Part shown: positions 30,400-38,019 of the stretch, in pieces
Numbering within the stretch: the first letter of the stretch is position 1
Layout: each line of letters begins with the position of its first letter
Assembly (NCBI RefSeq): GCF_030689645.1
Contig: NZ_JAUYFU010000082.1
Location: 1-46,031, forward strand
Direction: 5' to 3'
Origin: Humidesulfovibrio sp.
GTDB taxonomy: Bacteria > Desulfobacterota > Desulfovibrionia > Desulfovibrionales > Desulfovibrionaceae
DNA length: 46,031 bases
Notes under the pieces: model-generated
What the model was told of the DNA's origin: nothing
Seen by the model: only the letters and a program-made list of their open reading frames with translations
Database searches by the model: none
Translations under genes and position numbers: made by a program

Positions 30400-30800
30400 T
30401 TCGACACCCCGCGCGTCTTTTCGAAACTGCGCAGCCCGCCCAGGCCCAGCATGCCGAACATGAGCTGCCACAGGGCGTCATCGATGCCCGGCAGGCCCGG
30501 TAAATGGGGCCACCAGACTCCGCCCGCCCAGGCCAGCAGGGGCCGGAGCAGATACTGGAAGCCCAGGGCGCAGGCGCAGACCCAGCCGATGGCCGGACGC
30601 CAGCCCGCCACGAAGAGCGATGCCGACGCCGCCTCCACCCTGTTGATCTCGCGCTGGTCGGCCTCGGCCTTGGCGGCCATCTCCAGCACGACCTTCTGGT
30701 ATTCCTCGGCCGCCTTGGCCCGGGCGTTCGGGTCCGGGATGAGGTCGAGGAGCTTCTGGGCCGCCGCGCCCACAATTGGCAGGAACTGGAAAATCCCCAT
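30396..30800 (-). CDS. three-transmembrane holin (GTA/phage type)
   Basis: The 134-residue product has an amphipathic N-terminus (MGIFQFLPIVGAAAQKLLDLIPD), a charged helix (ARAKAAEEYQKVVLEMAAKAEADQREINRVEAASASLF), then VAGWRPAIGWVCACALGFQYLLRPLLAW and a last hydrophobic segment ALWQLMFGMLGLGGLRSFEKTRGV. The AGWRP.IGW and MLGLGG.R..EK motifs are the hallmark of the 3-TM holin family that includes the holin releasing Rhodobacter gene transfer agent. AGGAGG stands before the ATG and overlaps the previous stop. It permeabilises the inner membrane to release the endolysin encoded by the overlapping next gene. Confidence 0.9.
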   Translation of the reverse strand: MGIFQFLPIVGAAAQKLLDLIPDPNARAKAAEEYQKVVLEMAAKAEADQREINRVEAASASLFVAGWRPAIGWVCACALGFQYLLRPLLAWAGGVWWPHLPGLPGIDDALWQLMFGMLGLGGLRSFEKTRGVSK

Positions 30801-30812
30801 ATCGTCGTCCTC

Positions 30813-31196
30813 CTATTTCATGGCCAGCCGCAAGGCCAGCGGGGCCAAAAGCTGCAGGACCAGTCCTGCGCCAAGACCAACGTAGACGTGGAAACGCAGC
30901 TTGTTCACCGCGTTCCAGAGCTCTGCGCGCTCCGCCAGATGCTCCTCGCGCTCGGCCATGTGCGACTCCCGGTGCTGCTCGACGCCGCGCTCCATGGTGG
31001 ACAGGCGCTCCTCCTGCCGGGCGCACAGCTCGCGCCGCGCCACCTGGGAATCGGCGATACGCACCAAAGTGTCGCCGTTGGCGCGGGACTGGGCCGCAAC
31101 GCCTTCAATGGCCTCGCGCATCTGGTCCTTCAGGTCGAGCACCGCCGTTCGCAGCTGCACCATGCTCTGATCGTGGAAGGCGCAGGGCTGGTTCAT
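30813..31196 (-). CDS. XhlA-like lysis-associated membrane protein
   Basis: The 127-residue product (start ATG 31194-31196 with AAGGAG 8 nt upstream) has a coiled-coil N-terminal domain (MVQLRTAVLDLKDQMREAIEG, ELCARQEERLSTMERGVEQHRESHMAEREEHLAERAELW) and a single C-terminal helix (VYVGLGAGLVLQLLAPLALRLAM). This is the build of haemolysin XhlA-type and related phage lysis accessory proteins found beside holin and endolysin genes. Its stop is in the ribosome binding site of the holin, so the three form a lysis cassette. Role in lysis timing or spanin-like function is inference. Confidence 0.75.
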   Translation of the reverse strand: MNQPCAFHDQSMVQLRTAVLDLKDQMREAIEGVAAQSRANGDTLVRIADSQVARRELCARQEERLSTMERGVEQHRESHMAEREEHLAERAELWNAVNKLRFHVYVGLGAGLVLQLLAPLALRLAMK

Positions 31197-31338
31197 GATT
31201 CGTCTCCTTGGTGGTGATAGGGCCGGGCGGTCCGCTCCAGGCGCATTGCTCGTTTCCAGGCAGCAATCCACGCAGTTGCAGCCTCACCCCAAACATACTC
31301 ATTCCCGCTTGATGCATGCCAGAGGCACAGCAGTGCCG
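31193..31338 (-). other. truncated small ORF upstream of the lysis cassette
   Basis: A frame ending TGA 31193-31195 (overlapping the next ATG as TCATGA) reads CLWHASSGNEYVWGEAATAWIAAWKRAMRLERTARP, Trp-rich and protein-like. It has no usable start after the stop of the preceding gene; its only upstream ATG (31465) lies inside that gene in another frame. It looks like the 3' part of a small phage gene whose 5' end was replaced when the low-GC tip gene was inserted, or a gene started at an unusual codon. Confidence 0.35.
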
Positions 31339-32022
31339 CTATACCATGATGTGCTTGCTGACGGTAATGTAAGCCGGTCCGAGAGTGTTGTTGCTGCTGA
31401 GGCAGGTTGCGATTATTCCGTGGTGCGCAATCTGCATCTTGTCGCGTGCAAGAGAGAGTTCCCATGTCCCTGGTTTTGCTGTGTCCTTATCTACAAGTGA
31501 TGCATACAACATGGTCGCCGTAATCTTGTAGTATACATCGTATGTTGTGACGACATTATACGCCCTATTTCCGTGGAATGCCCCGCTTATGTACCCAGTG
31601 TTCTTATTTCCAAGTGCGAGCTTTGAAGCGATAACATTAGATCCTGCGCTGTTCGTAATTACGCTTATTGACAGACCATTTGTTGCTATTGCCAAAGTTG
31701 TCGGATCCACAATTGCAATCGCGTCTGGCGAGAAAAACAGCGTTGCGTTCGCGTAGTTGCCGTGAAGCGCTGTTCCAATGCGGAACATGCCTTCAGTTTC
31801 ATCGAAGTGTTCAAATTGCCTGTAGAGCATTTGCGCTGCCGGGCCTGCTGTGTAGGGGTCTTGGCACGTAAATGAAACTCCGCTGGCAACCTGCAATGGC
31901 GTTTCCCACGCGCAACAGCCGCTGAAAGTGACGGGGCCAGTATAATTCCCAGGCACATAACTTTCTGTGTAGACGCCTCTGCGTGCCGCCCCTCCCACCA
32001 TGTTCTTGCAGCCAAGATGCAT
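31339..32022 (-). CDS. phage tail tip / receptor-binding candidate, low GC
   Basis: The 227-residue product follows the tail fibre gene at 2 nt, with AAAGGAGG overlapping the fibre stop. It begins MHLGCKNMVGGAARRGVYTE and is rich in beta-forming, Tyr/Thr/Asn residues (for example TFSGCCAWETPLQVASG, YRQFEHFDETEGMFRIG, YASLVDKDTAKPGTWELSL) with six or so Cys. It has no signal or membrane helix. Its base composition is clearly lower in GC than the surrounding phage genes, so it was probably acquired separately, typical of exchangeable receptor-binding segments. No family recognised; the assignment rests on position after the fibre and composition. Confidence 0.6.
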   Translation of the reverse strand: MHLGCKNMVGGAARRGVYTESYVPGNYTGPVTFSGCCAWETPLQVASGVSFTCQDPYTAGPAAQMLYRQFEHFDETEGMFRIGTALHGNYANATLFFSPDAIAIVDPTTLAIATNGLSISVITNSAGSNVIASKLALGNKNTGYISGAFHGNRAYNVVTTYDVYYKITATMLYASLVDKDTAKPGTWELSLARDKMQIAHHGIIATCLSSNNTLGPAYITVSKHIMV

Positions 32023-32024
32023 GG

Positions 32025-33230
32025 CTAAGCCTCCTTTACGCGGCCCATGAGCAGCCAGTTCGCGCCGTCCACACAGCGGAAGTTCAGAAAGATGCGCTTG
32101 CCAACCGCAAAGGTGGCGTCCAGGGCATTGTCTGCATTGGGTTTGAAGGCCGCGTTCCAGGCGATCGCCAAAGCCGAGGCCGCGTACAGGGTCATAAAGA
32201 TGGTCTTGCCGCGCGCGGCGTTGGCCGGCGCGCCCAGGGTTATGGCCCCGGTGGCGGTAATGTCGATGTCCTGGTGCAGGTCGGCATCCAGGGCGATAGA
32301 GCCGCTCTGTGCGACGAGGACAACGGGCACAGCGTACTGCTGCCGGGTGTAGGCCCCAACCACGGCGGGCATGCGGCCTTGTGCATCGAGCTGCAACAAT
32401 TTGTTCGCAGTGGTGCCCACATCTGCCGCCAGGCCAGAGGCAGACAAGGCCAACCCGGCCCCAGCCTTGATGCGCAGGAGGCCAGCGTCGAACTCCAGCC
32501 CAGGGTTGGCGGCCAAGGCGACGGCCAGGCGCAGGGCCTCGACGCCGCCGGGATTCTCGATGCCCTCGGACAGGCCGTTGCCTGCAAGAAGTTTTGCCGA
32601 AAGGCTCTGGCCCATGGCGTCGCCGCTGGACACCTTCACCAGCCCATCGGCGGTGGCTGCTACTCCCGCCACAATGGCGGCGCTTTGTGCCGCCTCTCCG
32701 GCCGAGGCTGACGCCGCGCTTGCCGAGGCAGCGGCCTTGCCCGCGCTGGCGGCGGCGCCTTGCTCCGAGATGCGGGCCGCGTCCCTGCTGGCTGCGGCAG
32801 CTCCCAAGAAAGCCTCCGAGTTCAGGATATCCCCGTCCGGAGTGCTCACGGGATAGAGCACCGCCCGCCCGATCTGCTCTTGCAGGGACTGGCAGATCAT
32901 GGTCAGCAGATCCAGGGCTGCCTCATGGGTCTCTGCCGGGAAAGCCGAGTTCTCCACATAATCCACCTCCTGCACGATGGCCGGCGCCCGGTACGCCACC
33001 AAGGTCTGCCCCGTGGCAGGAGCATTGGCCAGAGTAAGACTGCCGCCTGTGGCGCTTCCCGCACCGGCAACCGTATAATGCTGTCCTTGCGCCAGCGCTG
33101 TCTCAAAGCCATCCCGGCGAAGCAATACCTTGATGTCTCCCGCGCGCATGAAGGGGAACGGCAAGGGAAACGCGGTGGTGACGCCGTTGCCGCTAAAGGC
33201 GGCCTTGGACGTCTGCGTGGCGATGGTCAT
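32025..33230 (-). CDS. T7-type tail fibre protein
   Basis: The 401-residue product has an N-terminal tail-attachment domain of T7 gp17 type (about 1-120: FSGNGVTTAFPLPFPFMRAGDIKVLLRRDG, LTLANAPATGQTLVAYRAP, NSAFPAETHEAALDLLTMICQSLQEQIGRAV), a long Ala/Ser-rich coiled segment (about 135-190, AAASRDAARISEQGAAASAGKAAASAS), and a C-terminal beta-rich head ending FLNFRCVDGANWLLMGRVKEA, a motif seen at ends of phage fibres. AAGGAG stands before ATG 33228-33230. It would mediate host recognition of a short-tailed particle. A low-GC gene directly follows and may extend the fibre tip. Confidence 0.86.
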   Translation of the reverse strand: MTIATQTSKAAFSGNGVTTAFPLPFPFMRAGDIKVLLRRDGFETALAQGQHYTVAGAGSATGGSLTLANAPATGQTLVAYRAPAIVQEVDYVENSAFPAETHEAALDLLTMICQSLQEQIGRAVLYPVSTPDGDILNSEAFLGAAAASRDAARISEQGAAASAGKAAASASAASASAGEAAQSAAIVAGVAATADGLVKVSSGDAMGQSLSAKLLAGNGLSEGIENPGGVEALRLAVALAANPGLEFDAGLLRIKAGAGLALSASGLAADVGTTANKLLQLDAQGRMPAVVGAYTRQQYAVPVVLVAQSGSIALDADLHQDIDITATGAITLGAPANAARGKTIFMTLYAASALAIAWNAAFKPNADNALDATFAVGKRIFLNFRCVDGANWLLMGRVKEA

Positions 33231-33261
33231 AGGTGCTCCTTGTGTGCCGGAAATCCGGCGG

Positions 33262-35391
33262 CTATTCGTTCAAAGCCAGTGTGGGGGCCATAAGCAGCAG
33301 CGTCATTGGCAACGGCTGGTCCTGCACCAGGGTCAGCACCCCGTCGGTGCTCCAGCCCTGTGGGAAGCGCACGGACTTGTCTCCGGTGAACAGGGCGGGG
33401 GGGCCGTCCATCTTGTCCGCGCTGCTGCGGTACAGCAGCGGCTCCAACCTTGTCAGATCGGGCCCGACCTTGCCGCCCAGGGTGCGGTACAGGCGCACGC
33501 CCACCTCGATGATGCGCTTGGAGCGCGTTTGCGCGCTGCCCCGGCTGCCAGCGAACTCCAGGCGCATGGGCCGCAGAACCGAGGCGTATCCCAGTCCCGC
33601 GTGGACTTGCGAGGCCTCCCGGTCGAGACGGATGGACCCGTCCGGGGCCACCGTCTGCTCAGGCAAAACCGCTCCATCTGCCAGAATCTGCACTTTGCTC
33701 CCGGCCAAGTGGGCCAGGCCGGTGAGCTCCCGCACCGCAGGCCCGGAGTAGCTCATGCCCGCATCCACAAAAAAGGCTGCCGAAGTGTCCTGGGCCGTTT
33801 CCGGGAATCCCGGCTCCAGGGTTTCGATGAACCGGCGACCCACGCTCTGGCCATTTATGGTCACGTTGCGGCGCACCACCAGCCACAGCTCGTCGCGGTA
33901 GAGGCTCTGGTTGAACACAGCGCAGGCCGCCTCCACCGCCCCGTTGGTGACGATGCGCGCAAAGGCGCACACGTCCTGCTCCGGCAGGTAGGTCATGGCC
34001 AGAAGCACCCCGTCGGCGCGCACGCAGTAGAGCATTGGGTCCGGCTCCTGCACGTAGGCCAGCTGGGTGATGCCTGCCTCGCCCAGGTGGGCCGCGAGCA
34101 GGGTTATGTCCCGTGAGGTGTAGGCGTCAGACTCCAGACGGTAGGCCATTTCTCGCACTTTCTTGCCAGAGCGCTGCACATACAGAATGGCTGGGCCTGC
34201 CTGGCAGGGCGGCACCTTGGACGCGCCAAAAGTGCCCTCCCGATTGGCCTTTATCCCGCCCGGCGTCACCGGGGTGTTGAGCGAGCTGCCGGAGACGGTC
34301 CACTCGCCGCTGCTGGCCCCTATCCACAGCTTGTCGCGCGGGGCCAAGAAACAGATGCGCCCGCCGCGCTGCGCCGACAGGGTGATCTCCACCGCGTCGT
34401 CGTCCAGGGGGTCGTCGCCCGGTTCCGCCACAATGCGGTCGCCAATGGCGAACATTTCCCAGAATGCCGTGCGCAGCGCCCCGGAAGCGTCCCGCACGGA
34501 CTCGATCTCGCTCGTCGCCGCAGGCGTCGCGGCCAAGGTCATGCGCAGGGAGGCCGAGGTGCTGGCCTTGACGCTGCGCGCGCCCAGGTAGCGATAGTAG
34601 CAGAGGGTGCCGTCGGCCATGACCCCGGAAAGCGCCGTATTCTTCGCAAAGGTGTCGCCCGCCAGCAGCAGCACCGTGTCCCCGGGTTTGCCGTCGGACA
34701 GCGTGTCTCCGTTGGAGTCCGTGATTTCGAAATCGTCCCAGTCGTCAAGGGGCACTTCCCGCGTGGCCAAGCGAAAGTCCTCATGCTGCGACGTGCGCGA
34801 GAACCACAAGGTGAAGGGCTCCTTTGGCGTGGCGGCGAAGACCAGCCTGTCCTCGTGCAGGCAGCACAGGGCAGGCCAATTGCCCGCGCCCCAGGCCTCG
34901 GGCCGAGAGATAAACGTCAGCTCCGACAATTCAAACCCGCCGTCCGCTGTGCGCGAGAGCCTGCGCGGAGCGAACTCCGGGTGGCTCAGGACAAGGCTGT
35001 ACCGATCCTGCACGAAGCGCAGGCCGTCCAGATGCTCTTCCTTGTAGGGCGTGGCCAGTTGCATGGGCAGCCCGGCTGCGTTCAAGGCCAGGCCTCCGCC
35101 GGTGAAGAAGCGCAGCACGCCCGTCCCGTTGGCGGACTGGGCGAACTCCAGCATCCAGCCCACGCCCGACGCGTCTTCGTAGGGCACAAGCAGAGACCGC
35201 CCCTCATGGCGGGCGGCCTGGGCCACGAAACGCATGCCGCTCCGGCGCGCCACGCCGCCGTGAGGCTGGGCAAGGAAGTTCTCCAGACACTGGCAGCCGT
35301 TGAAGTACTTGGACACATCCACGCGCCCGGCCAGGCGCGGCGAAAGCTCGCCGGACGTAAAGTTTGTCAGGATGATGGGTACGAGGGACAT
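33262..35391 (-). CDS. tail tubular protein B-like (podovirus gp12-like) protein
   Basis: The 709-residue product begins VPIILTNFTSGELSPRLAGRVD, then YFNGCQCLENFLAQPHGGVARRSGMRFVA, the N-terminal signature of podoviral tail tubular B/stabilisation proteins. Further family features: a long beta-rich body with FAATPKEPFTLWFSRTSQHEDF, DKLWIGASSGEWTV, and VPPCQAGPAILYVQRSGKKVREMAY. In T7 the corresponding gp12 forms the distal nozzle of the tail. Start site: only AGGG stands 9 nt upstream, within the previous stop. Length is in the usual 700-800 range, no break is seen. The homology with phage proteins is by motif recall. Confidence 0.85.
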   Translation of the reverse strand: MSLVPIILTNFTSGELSPRLAGRVDVSKYFNGCQCLENFLAQPHGGVARRSGMRFVAQAARHEGRSLLVPYEDASGVGWMLEFAQSANGTGVLRFFTGGGLALNAAGLPMQLATPYKEEHLDGLRFVQDRYSLVLSHPEFAPRRLSRTADGGFELSELTFISRPEAWGAGNWPALCCLHEDRLVFAATPKEPFTLWFSRTSQHEDFRLATREVPLDDWDDFEITDSNGDTLSDGKPGDTVLLLAGDTFAKNTALSGVMADGTLCYYRYLGARSVKASTSASLRMTLAATPAATSEIESVRDASGALRTAFWEMFAIGDRIVAEPGDDPLDDDAVEITLSAQRGGRICFLAPRDKLWIGASSGEWTVSGSSLNTPVTPGGIKANREGTFGASKVPPCQAGPAILYVQRSGKKVREMAYRLESDAYTSRDITLLAAHLGEAGITQLAYVQEPDPMLYCVRADGVLLAMTYLPEQDVCAFARIVTNGAVEAACAVFNQSLYRDELWLVVRRNVTINGQSVGRRFIETLEPGFPETAQDTSAAFFVDAGMSYSGPAVRELTGLAHLAGSKVQILADGAVLPEQTVAPDGSIRLDREASQVHAGLGYASVLRPMRLEFAGSRGSAQTRSKRIIEVGVRLYRTLGGKVGPDLTRLEPLLYRSSADKMDGPPALFTGDKSVRFPQGWSTDGVLTLVQDQPLPMTLLLMAPTLALNE

Positions 35392-35400
35392 GGCAACGCC

Positions 35401-35877
35401 CTACCAGTTGCCCAGGGACTGACCGCCCAGGCGAAGCAGCGAGCCCAACCCGCCGAGACGGCTGTCCACCGAACGCCCCGACAAGCGGATGCTGTGCGCC
35501 TGCTCAGCCCCGGAATCAAGAAGGCTCTGGATCCGCAAGGCGGAGTCTCCCAGCTCCTTGTTCACGCGTGCATCGCCTGCGCCCTCCAGCGCCGTCAGGC
35601 TCAAAAGCGAGCTACCCGAAAGAGCGAGCCCGGAATTAGCCGCCGCCACCCGCGCCGAGGCGTTCCTGTGCTGGCTCGCTTCGCGCATTTCCTCGACCCT
35701 GTCGCGCGCGCCGCGCCTCTCGGCCTCGGCCTGCCGCTTGGCCTGAAGCTCCGCAGACTGCGCCCTGGCCTCTATGACGTCGCTCGCTCCGCTTTTGCCG
35801 CTTTCCGCCAAAGCCTTGCTCAAAATCCCCGCCCCGGTCCTGACGGCCATGGGCATCACCGTGCTTACGCCTTCCAT
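35401..35877 (-). CDS. phage internal virion-like protein (gp14-like)
   Basis: Start ATG 35875-35877 is preceded by GGGAGG and overlaps the upstream gene by 13 nt. The 158-residue product is Ala/Ser-rich and helical: MEGVSTVMPMAVRTGAGILSKALAES, then an Arg/Glu-rich helix (EARAQSAELQAKRQAEAERRGARDRVEEMREA) and small-residue segments (ANSGLALSGSSLLSLTALEGAGD) ending LGSLLRLGGQSLGNW. The pattern, size and place before the tail tubular gene resemble gp14-type internal core/ejection proteins of T7-like phages that form the channel for DNA entry. That assignment is inference from pattern and context. Confidence 0.65.
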   Translation of the reverse strand: MEGVSTVMPMAVRTGAGILSKALAESGKSGASDVIEARAQSAELQAKRQAEAERRGARDRVEEMREASQHRNASARVAAANSGLALSGSSLLSLTALEGAGDARVNKELGDSALRIQSLLDSGAEQAHSIRLSGRSVDSRLGGLGSLLRLGGQSLGNW

Positions 35878-36344
35878 CCGAAAAACCTCCCGTAAAGTAT
35901 GTGCGTTGCCTGATCTGGGCCGTAACCTGGGCAGCGGCCTTCCTGGGCGAGACCCAAAAACTGCGCGAACCCCCTGGCCCGCTGGTCCGTCTCGCGCACA
36001 TGGGCCTGAAGCCGATGAAAGCCGTGCTCGTCTCGCAGACGCAGCAGGGTGGCCCTGGCCTGGCGGGCGATTGCGACAGACCAATGGCCCGCCTCCTGGC
36101 CCGCCCAGCACCACAACTCGCCCACGCCTGGCCAAAAGCGCACAGCCCCGCCGCAGACCAGAGGCCACCCTCCGGCCATCAGCGTCCAGGCCGGCCCGGC
36201 TGCCTCATATGCCGCCGCCAACTGGGCCAGGGGGGCCAGCTTGGACAACACGGCGTCGGCCTCCGGCCGCAGGCGCAGGCTCGCCGCATGCCCGGCTCTG
36301 AAGGGAACAAGCAGGATGGTATCTGGACTGCTGTGGTGGTTCAT
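35865..36344 (-). CDS. phage GNAT-fold virion protein (gp13-like)
   Basis: The 159-residue product starts at ATG 36342-36344 with AAAGGAG 5 nt upstream. It shows an acetyltransferase-like fold: FRAGHAASLRLRPEADAVLS at the start, AGPAWTLMAGGWPLVCGGAVRFWPGVGELWCWAG (strands), RLRDEHGFHRLQAHVRETDQRARGFAQFLGLAQEGRCPGYG at the end, where GFHRLQA..R..D.RA.GF...LG..EG matches GNAT C-termini. Such GNAT-like proteins (T7 gp13, DUF2833) are encoded in podovirus tail/internal core clusters. It is the first gene of the module behind a promoter. Catalysis is not certain. Confidence 0.72.
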   Translation of the reverse strand: MNHHSSPDTILLVPFRAGHAASLRLRPEADAVLSKLAPLAQLAAAYEAAGPAWTLMAGGWPLVCGGAVRFWPGVGELWCWAGQEAGHWSVAIARQARATLLRLRDEHGFHRLQAHVRETDQRARGFAQFLGLAQEGRCPGYGPDQATHILYGRFFGWKA

Positions 36345-36394
36345 GGCCGCTCCTTTGGATGGGGCTGGCGTGTGGCTGGCCCGGTATGGAGCGA

Positions 36395-36424
36395 AGTATA
36401 GATCCGGTTTTAGCGACTGGACAA
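36395..36424 (-). promoter_or_regulatory. promoter of the tail/lysis module with repeated motifs
   Basis: On the minus strand TTGTCC (36424-36419), an 18-nt spacer, then TATACT (36400-36395), 51 nt before the first gene. The motif TTTGTCC followed by ACCGG occurs twice, once over the -35 and once 26 nt further upstream, with unequal gaps, suggesting a regulator or duplicated site. Confidence 0.55.
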
Positions 36425-36674
36425 AAAACTCCCGTCTTTGGCCGGTAAAAGGACAAATTTTCCGGCTTGACAGAGGGGAGCGAGAAGGGCGGATGTGGCA
36501 AGAAACAGGTGGCGACCGCCATTGTCACCCGCCATCGCAAATGTCGGCTGGCACTGGCTTGGAATGGGCGGGCGTCATCTCAGTCATTGCCCAGGCCCAA
36601 CACGTCAGACATGAGTCGACCGACATGTCGCTACCGGAGCGAGGAGCGAGAGAACTCCTGTGAATCAAAACAAC
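36425..36674. other. 250-nt region without a gene
   Basis: Between the module promoter and the D,D-carboxypeptidase terminator there is no supported gene. A lone TTGACA (36467-36472) and small repeats (CATGnnnCGACCGACATG at about 36610-36627) are the only marks. It may carry upstream control sites of the module. Confidence 0.4.
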
Positions 36675-36707
36675 ACGGCCCGGAAGCGTCGTGCGCGTCC
36701 GGGCCGT
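36675..36707 (-). terminator. terminator after the D,D-carboxypeptidase gene
   Basis: A perfect 10-bp stem (ACGGCCCGGA / TCCGGGCCGT) with a 13-nt loop is followed on the minus strand by GTTGTTTTG, a T-rich but interrupted tract, about 40 nt after the stop at 36748. Confidence 0.65.
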
Positions 36708-36747
36708 AAGCGGCGCAGCCCAGGGGCTGACCAAAGGCGGAGCTGTT

Positions 36748-38019
36748 CTATTCTTCGGTGACAGAGCCCCGGGTGAGCATCTTCTCGCGGGTCTTCTTTG
36801 CCGCGTTGGCGCTGGCATAGGGGCCAACCAGCACCCGGTACCACTTGCTGCCGCCCAGATTTGTGGCGACCACCTTCACAGGCAGGCCCCTCTTTTCCAG
36901 GTGCTGAGCACGGCGCTCGGCCTTGAGGCGCGACTGAAACGAACTTTCCTGGATGGCGTAGGTGCTCTTTCCGGTCTTGCGCTGCACCATCTCCTGCGTG
37001 GCTGGCTTTTCCTCCGCAACCGCATTTGCGGCCTGGGCAACCGGCTGACTGGTGCGCACCTGATTGGCGCGCTGGTCGGCCACCTGCTGGGCGGCCTTGA
37101 GGTCAGGGTCGACGCGCGGCGCGGTGTGCGCCAGGGAGGCGGGCAGAACCCCGCGCCCCTTCTGCTCTTCCAGTGTGGCCACAGACTGGCCCTGGTTCAA
37201 GCGCTGAAAGGCCAGATCCAGAAGCTTCTGCGAGGCCACGGCCCGAGCGCCAGCGCTGCGGGCACCCAGCACAACGGCCACGATGCGCGTGTCGCCGCGT
37301 TTGGCGGTCACGACGTTGTTATAGCCAGAGGCCCGCACGTAGCCGGTCTTGAGGCCGTCAACGCCCTCATAGGTGTTCAGCAGGCGGTTGGCGTTGTGGT
37401 GGTTGTGATTGTTGTGCACGTAAGTGGTCATGGAATGAAAGGTCAGGGACTGGGGAAAACGGCGCAGATAGCTGGCAGAAAGCTTCAGCATGTCGCGGGC
37501 CGTGGTCAGCTGCCCGTCTGCGGGCATGCCGTTGGGATTTTTGAAAACCGTGTCGGTCATGCCCAGTTCGCGGGCCTTGGCGTTCATGGCGTTCACAAAC
37601 GGGTGCACGTCCTCGCCGCCGGACAGATGCTGTGCCATGGCCCAGCAGGCGTCGTTGCCGCTGGCCACGGCGATGCCTTTCACCAGTTCGCGCACGATGA
37701 CGCGCTCCCCGGAGCGGATGTTCATGCGCGACCCGCCGGCCTGGGTGGCCTCCGGGCTCACCAACACCGTATCGGTGAGGGACAGGCGGTGCTCCTGCAA
37801 TGCCTCGAAGGTAAGGTACAGGGTGAGCACCTTGGTGAGGGACGCCGGGGGAATCTGCTGGTCGGCGTTCTGCTCGTAGAGGATGCGCCCTGTGCCCAGG
37901 TCCATGGCGATGACGGACTTTGCTCCAAGGGCTCCCGGCTGCTGCGCGGCATGCACCGACCTGGCCGCCAGCATGATGAGCAGCATGGTGAGAATGAATA
38001 CTCTGCTTTTTTCTCGCAT
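36748..38019 (-). CDS. dacA: D-alanyl-D-alanine carboxypeptidase (PBP5-type, S11) with C-terminal SPOR domain
   Basis: The 423-residue product starts at ATG 38017-38019; GGAAAG stands before it. Signal peptide MREKSRVFILTMLLIMLAARSVHA. Peptidase motifs are complete: SLTK (Ser nucleophile and Lys, about residue 61), SGND (SxN), and KTGY (KTG). The usual YEQNADQQIPPAS leader and GMTDTVFKNPNGMP also match. After a Gln/Ala-rich linker, the last 80 residues form a SPOR domain (SSFQSRLKAERRAQHLEKRGLPVKVV, WYRVLVGPYASANAAKKTREKM), which binds denuded glycan strands at the septum. It removes the terminal D-Ala of murein stem peptides in the periplasm and may be directed to the division site. Confidence 0.93.
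   Translation of the reverse strand: MREKSRVFILTMLLIMLAARSVHAAQQPGALGAKSVIAMDLGTGRILYEQNADQQIPPASLTKVLTLYLTFEALQEHRLSLTDTVLVSPEATQAGGSRMNIRSGERVIVRELVKGIAVASGNDACWAMAQHLSGGEDVHPFVNAMNAKARELGMTDTVFKNPNGMPADGQLTTARDMLKLSASYLRRFPQSLTFHSMTTYVHNNHNHHNANRLLNTYEGVDGLKTGYVRASGYNNVVTAKRGDTRIVAVVLGARSAGARAVASQKLLDLAFQRLNQGQSVATLEEQKGRGVLPASLAHTAPRVDPDLKAAQQVADQRANQVRTSQPVAQAANAVAEEKPATQEMVQRKTGKSTYAIQESSFQSRLKAERRAQHLEKRGLPVKVVATNLGGSKWYRVLVGPYASANAAKKTREKMLTRGSVTEE

Larger units (their letters stand above)
29983..36344 (-). mobile_element. podovirus-type tail and lysis module without head genes
   Basis: Eight or nine genes read in one direction with overlaps or gaps under 40 nt: GNAT-like virion protein, internal virion-like protein, tail tubular protein B-like, tail fibre, tip-like protein, XhlA-like protein, 3-TM holin, GH24 endolysin. 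A promoter precedes the first. All frames but a small remnant are intact. No capsid, portal, terminase, integrase, repressor or replication gene is present on either side; host-type genes border it. This could be a decayed prophage, a tailocin, or part of a dispersed gene transfer agent. Limits are set by the first start and last stop; no attachment repeat was found. Confidence 0.7.

Noticed and set aside
31339-33230. Possible diversity-generating retroelement in the fibre region
   Set aside because: No reverse transcriptase, no template repeat and no lectin-fold ending were found.
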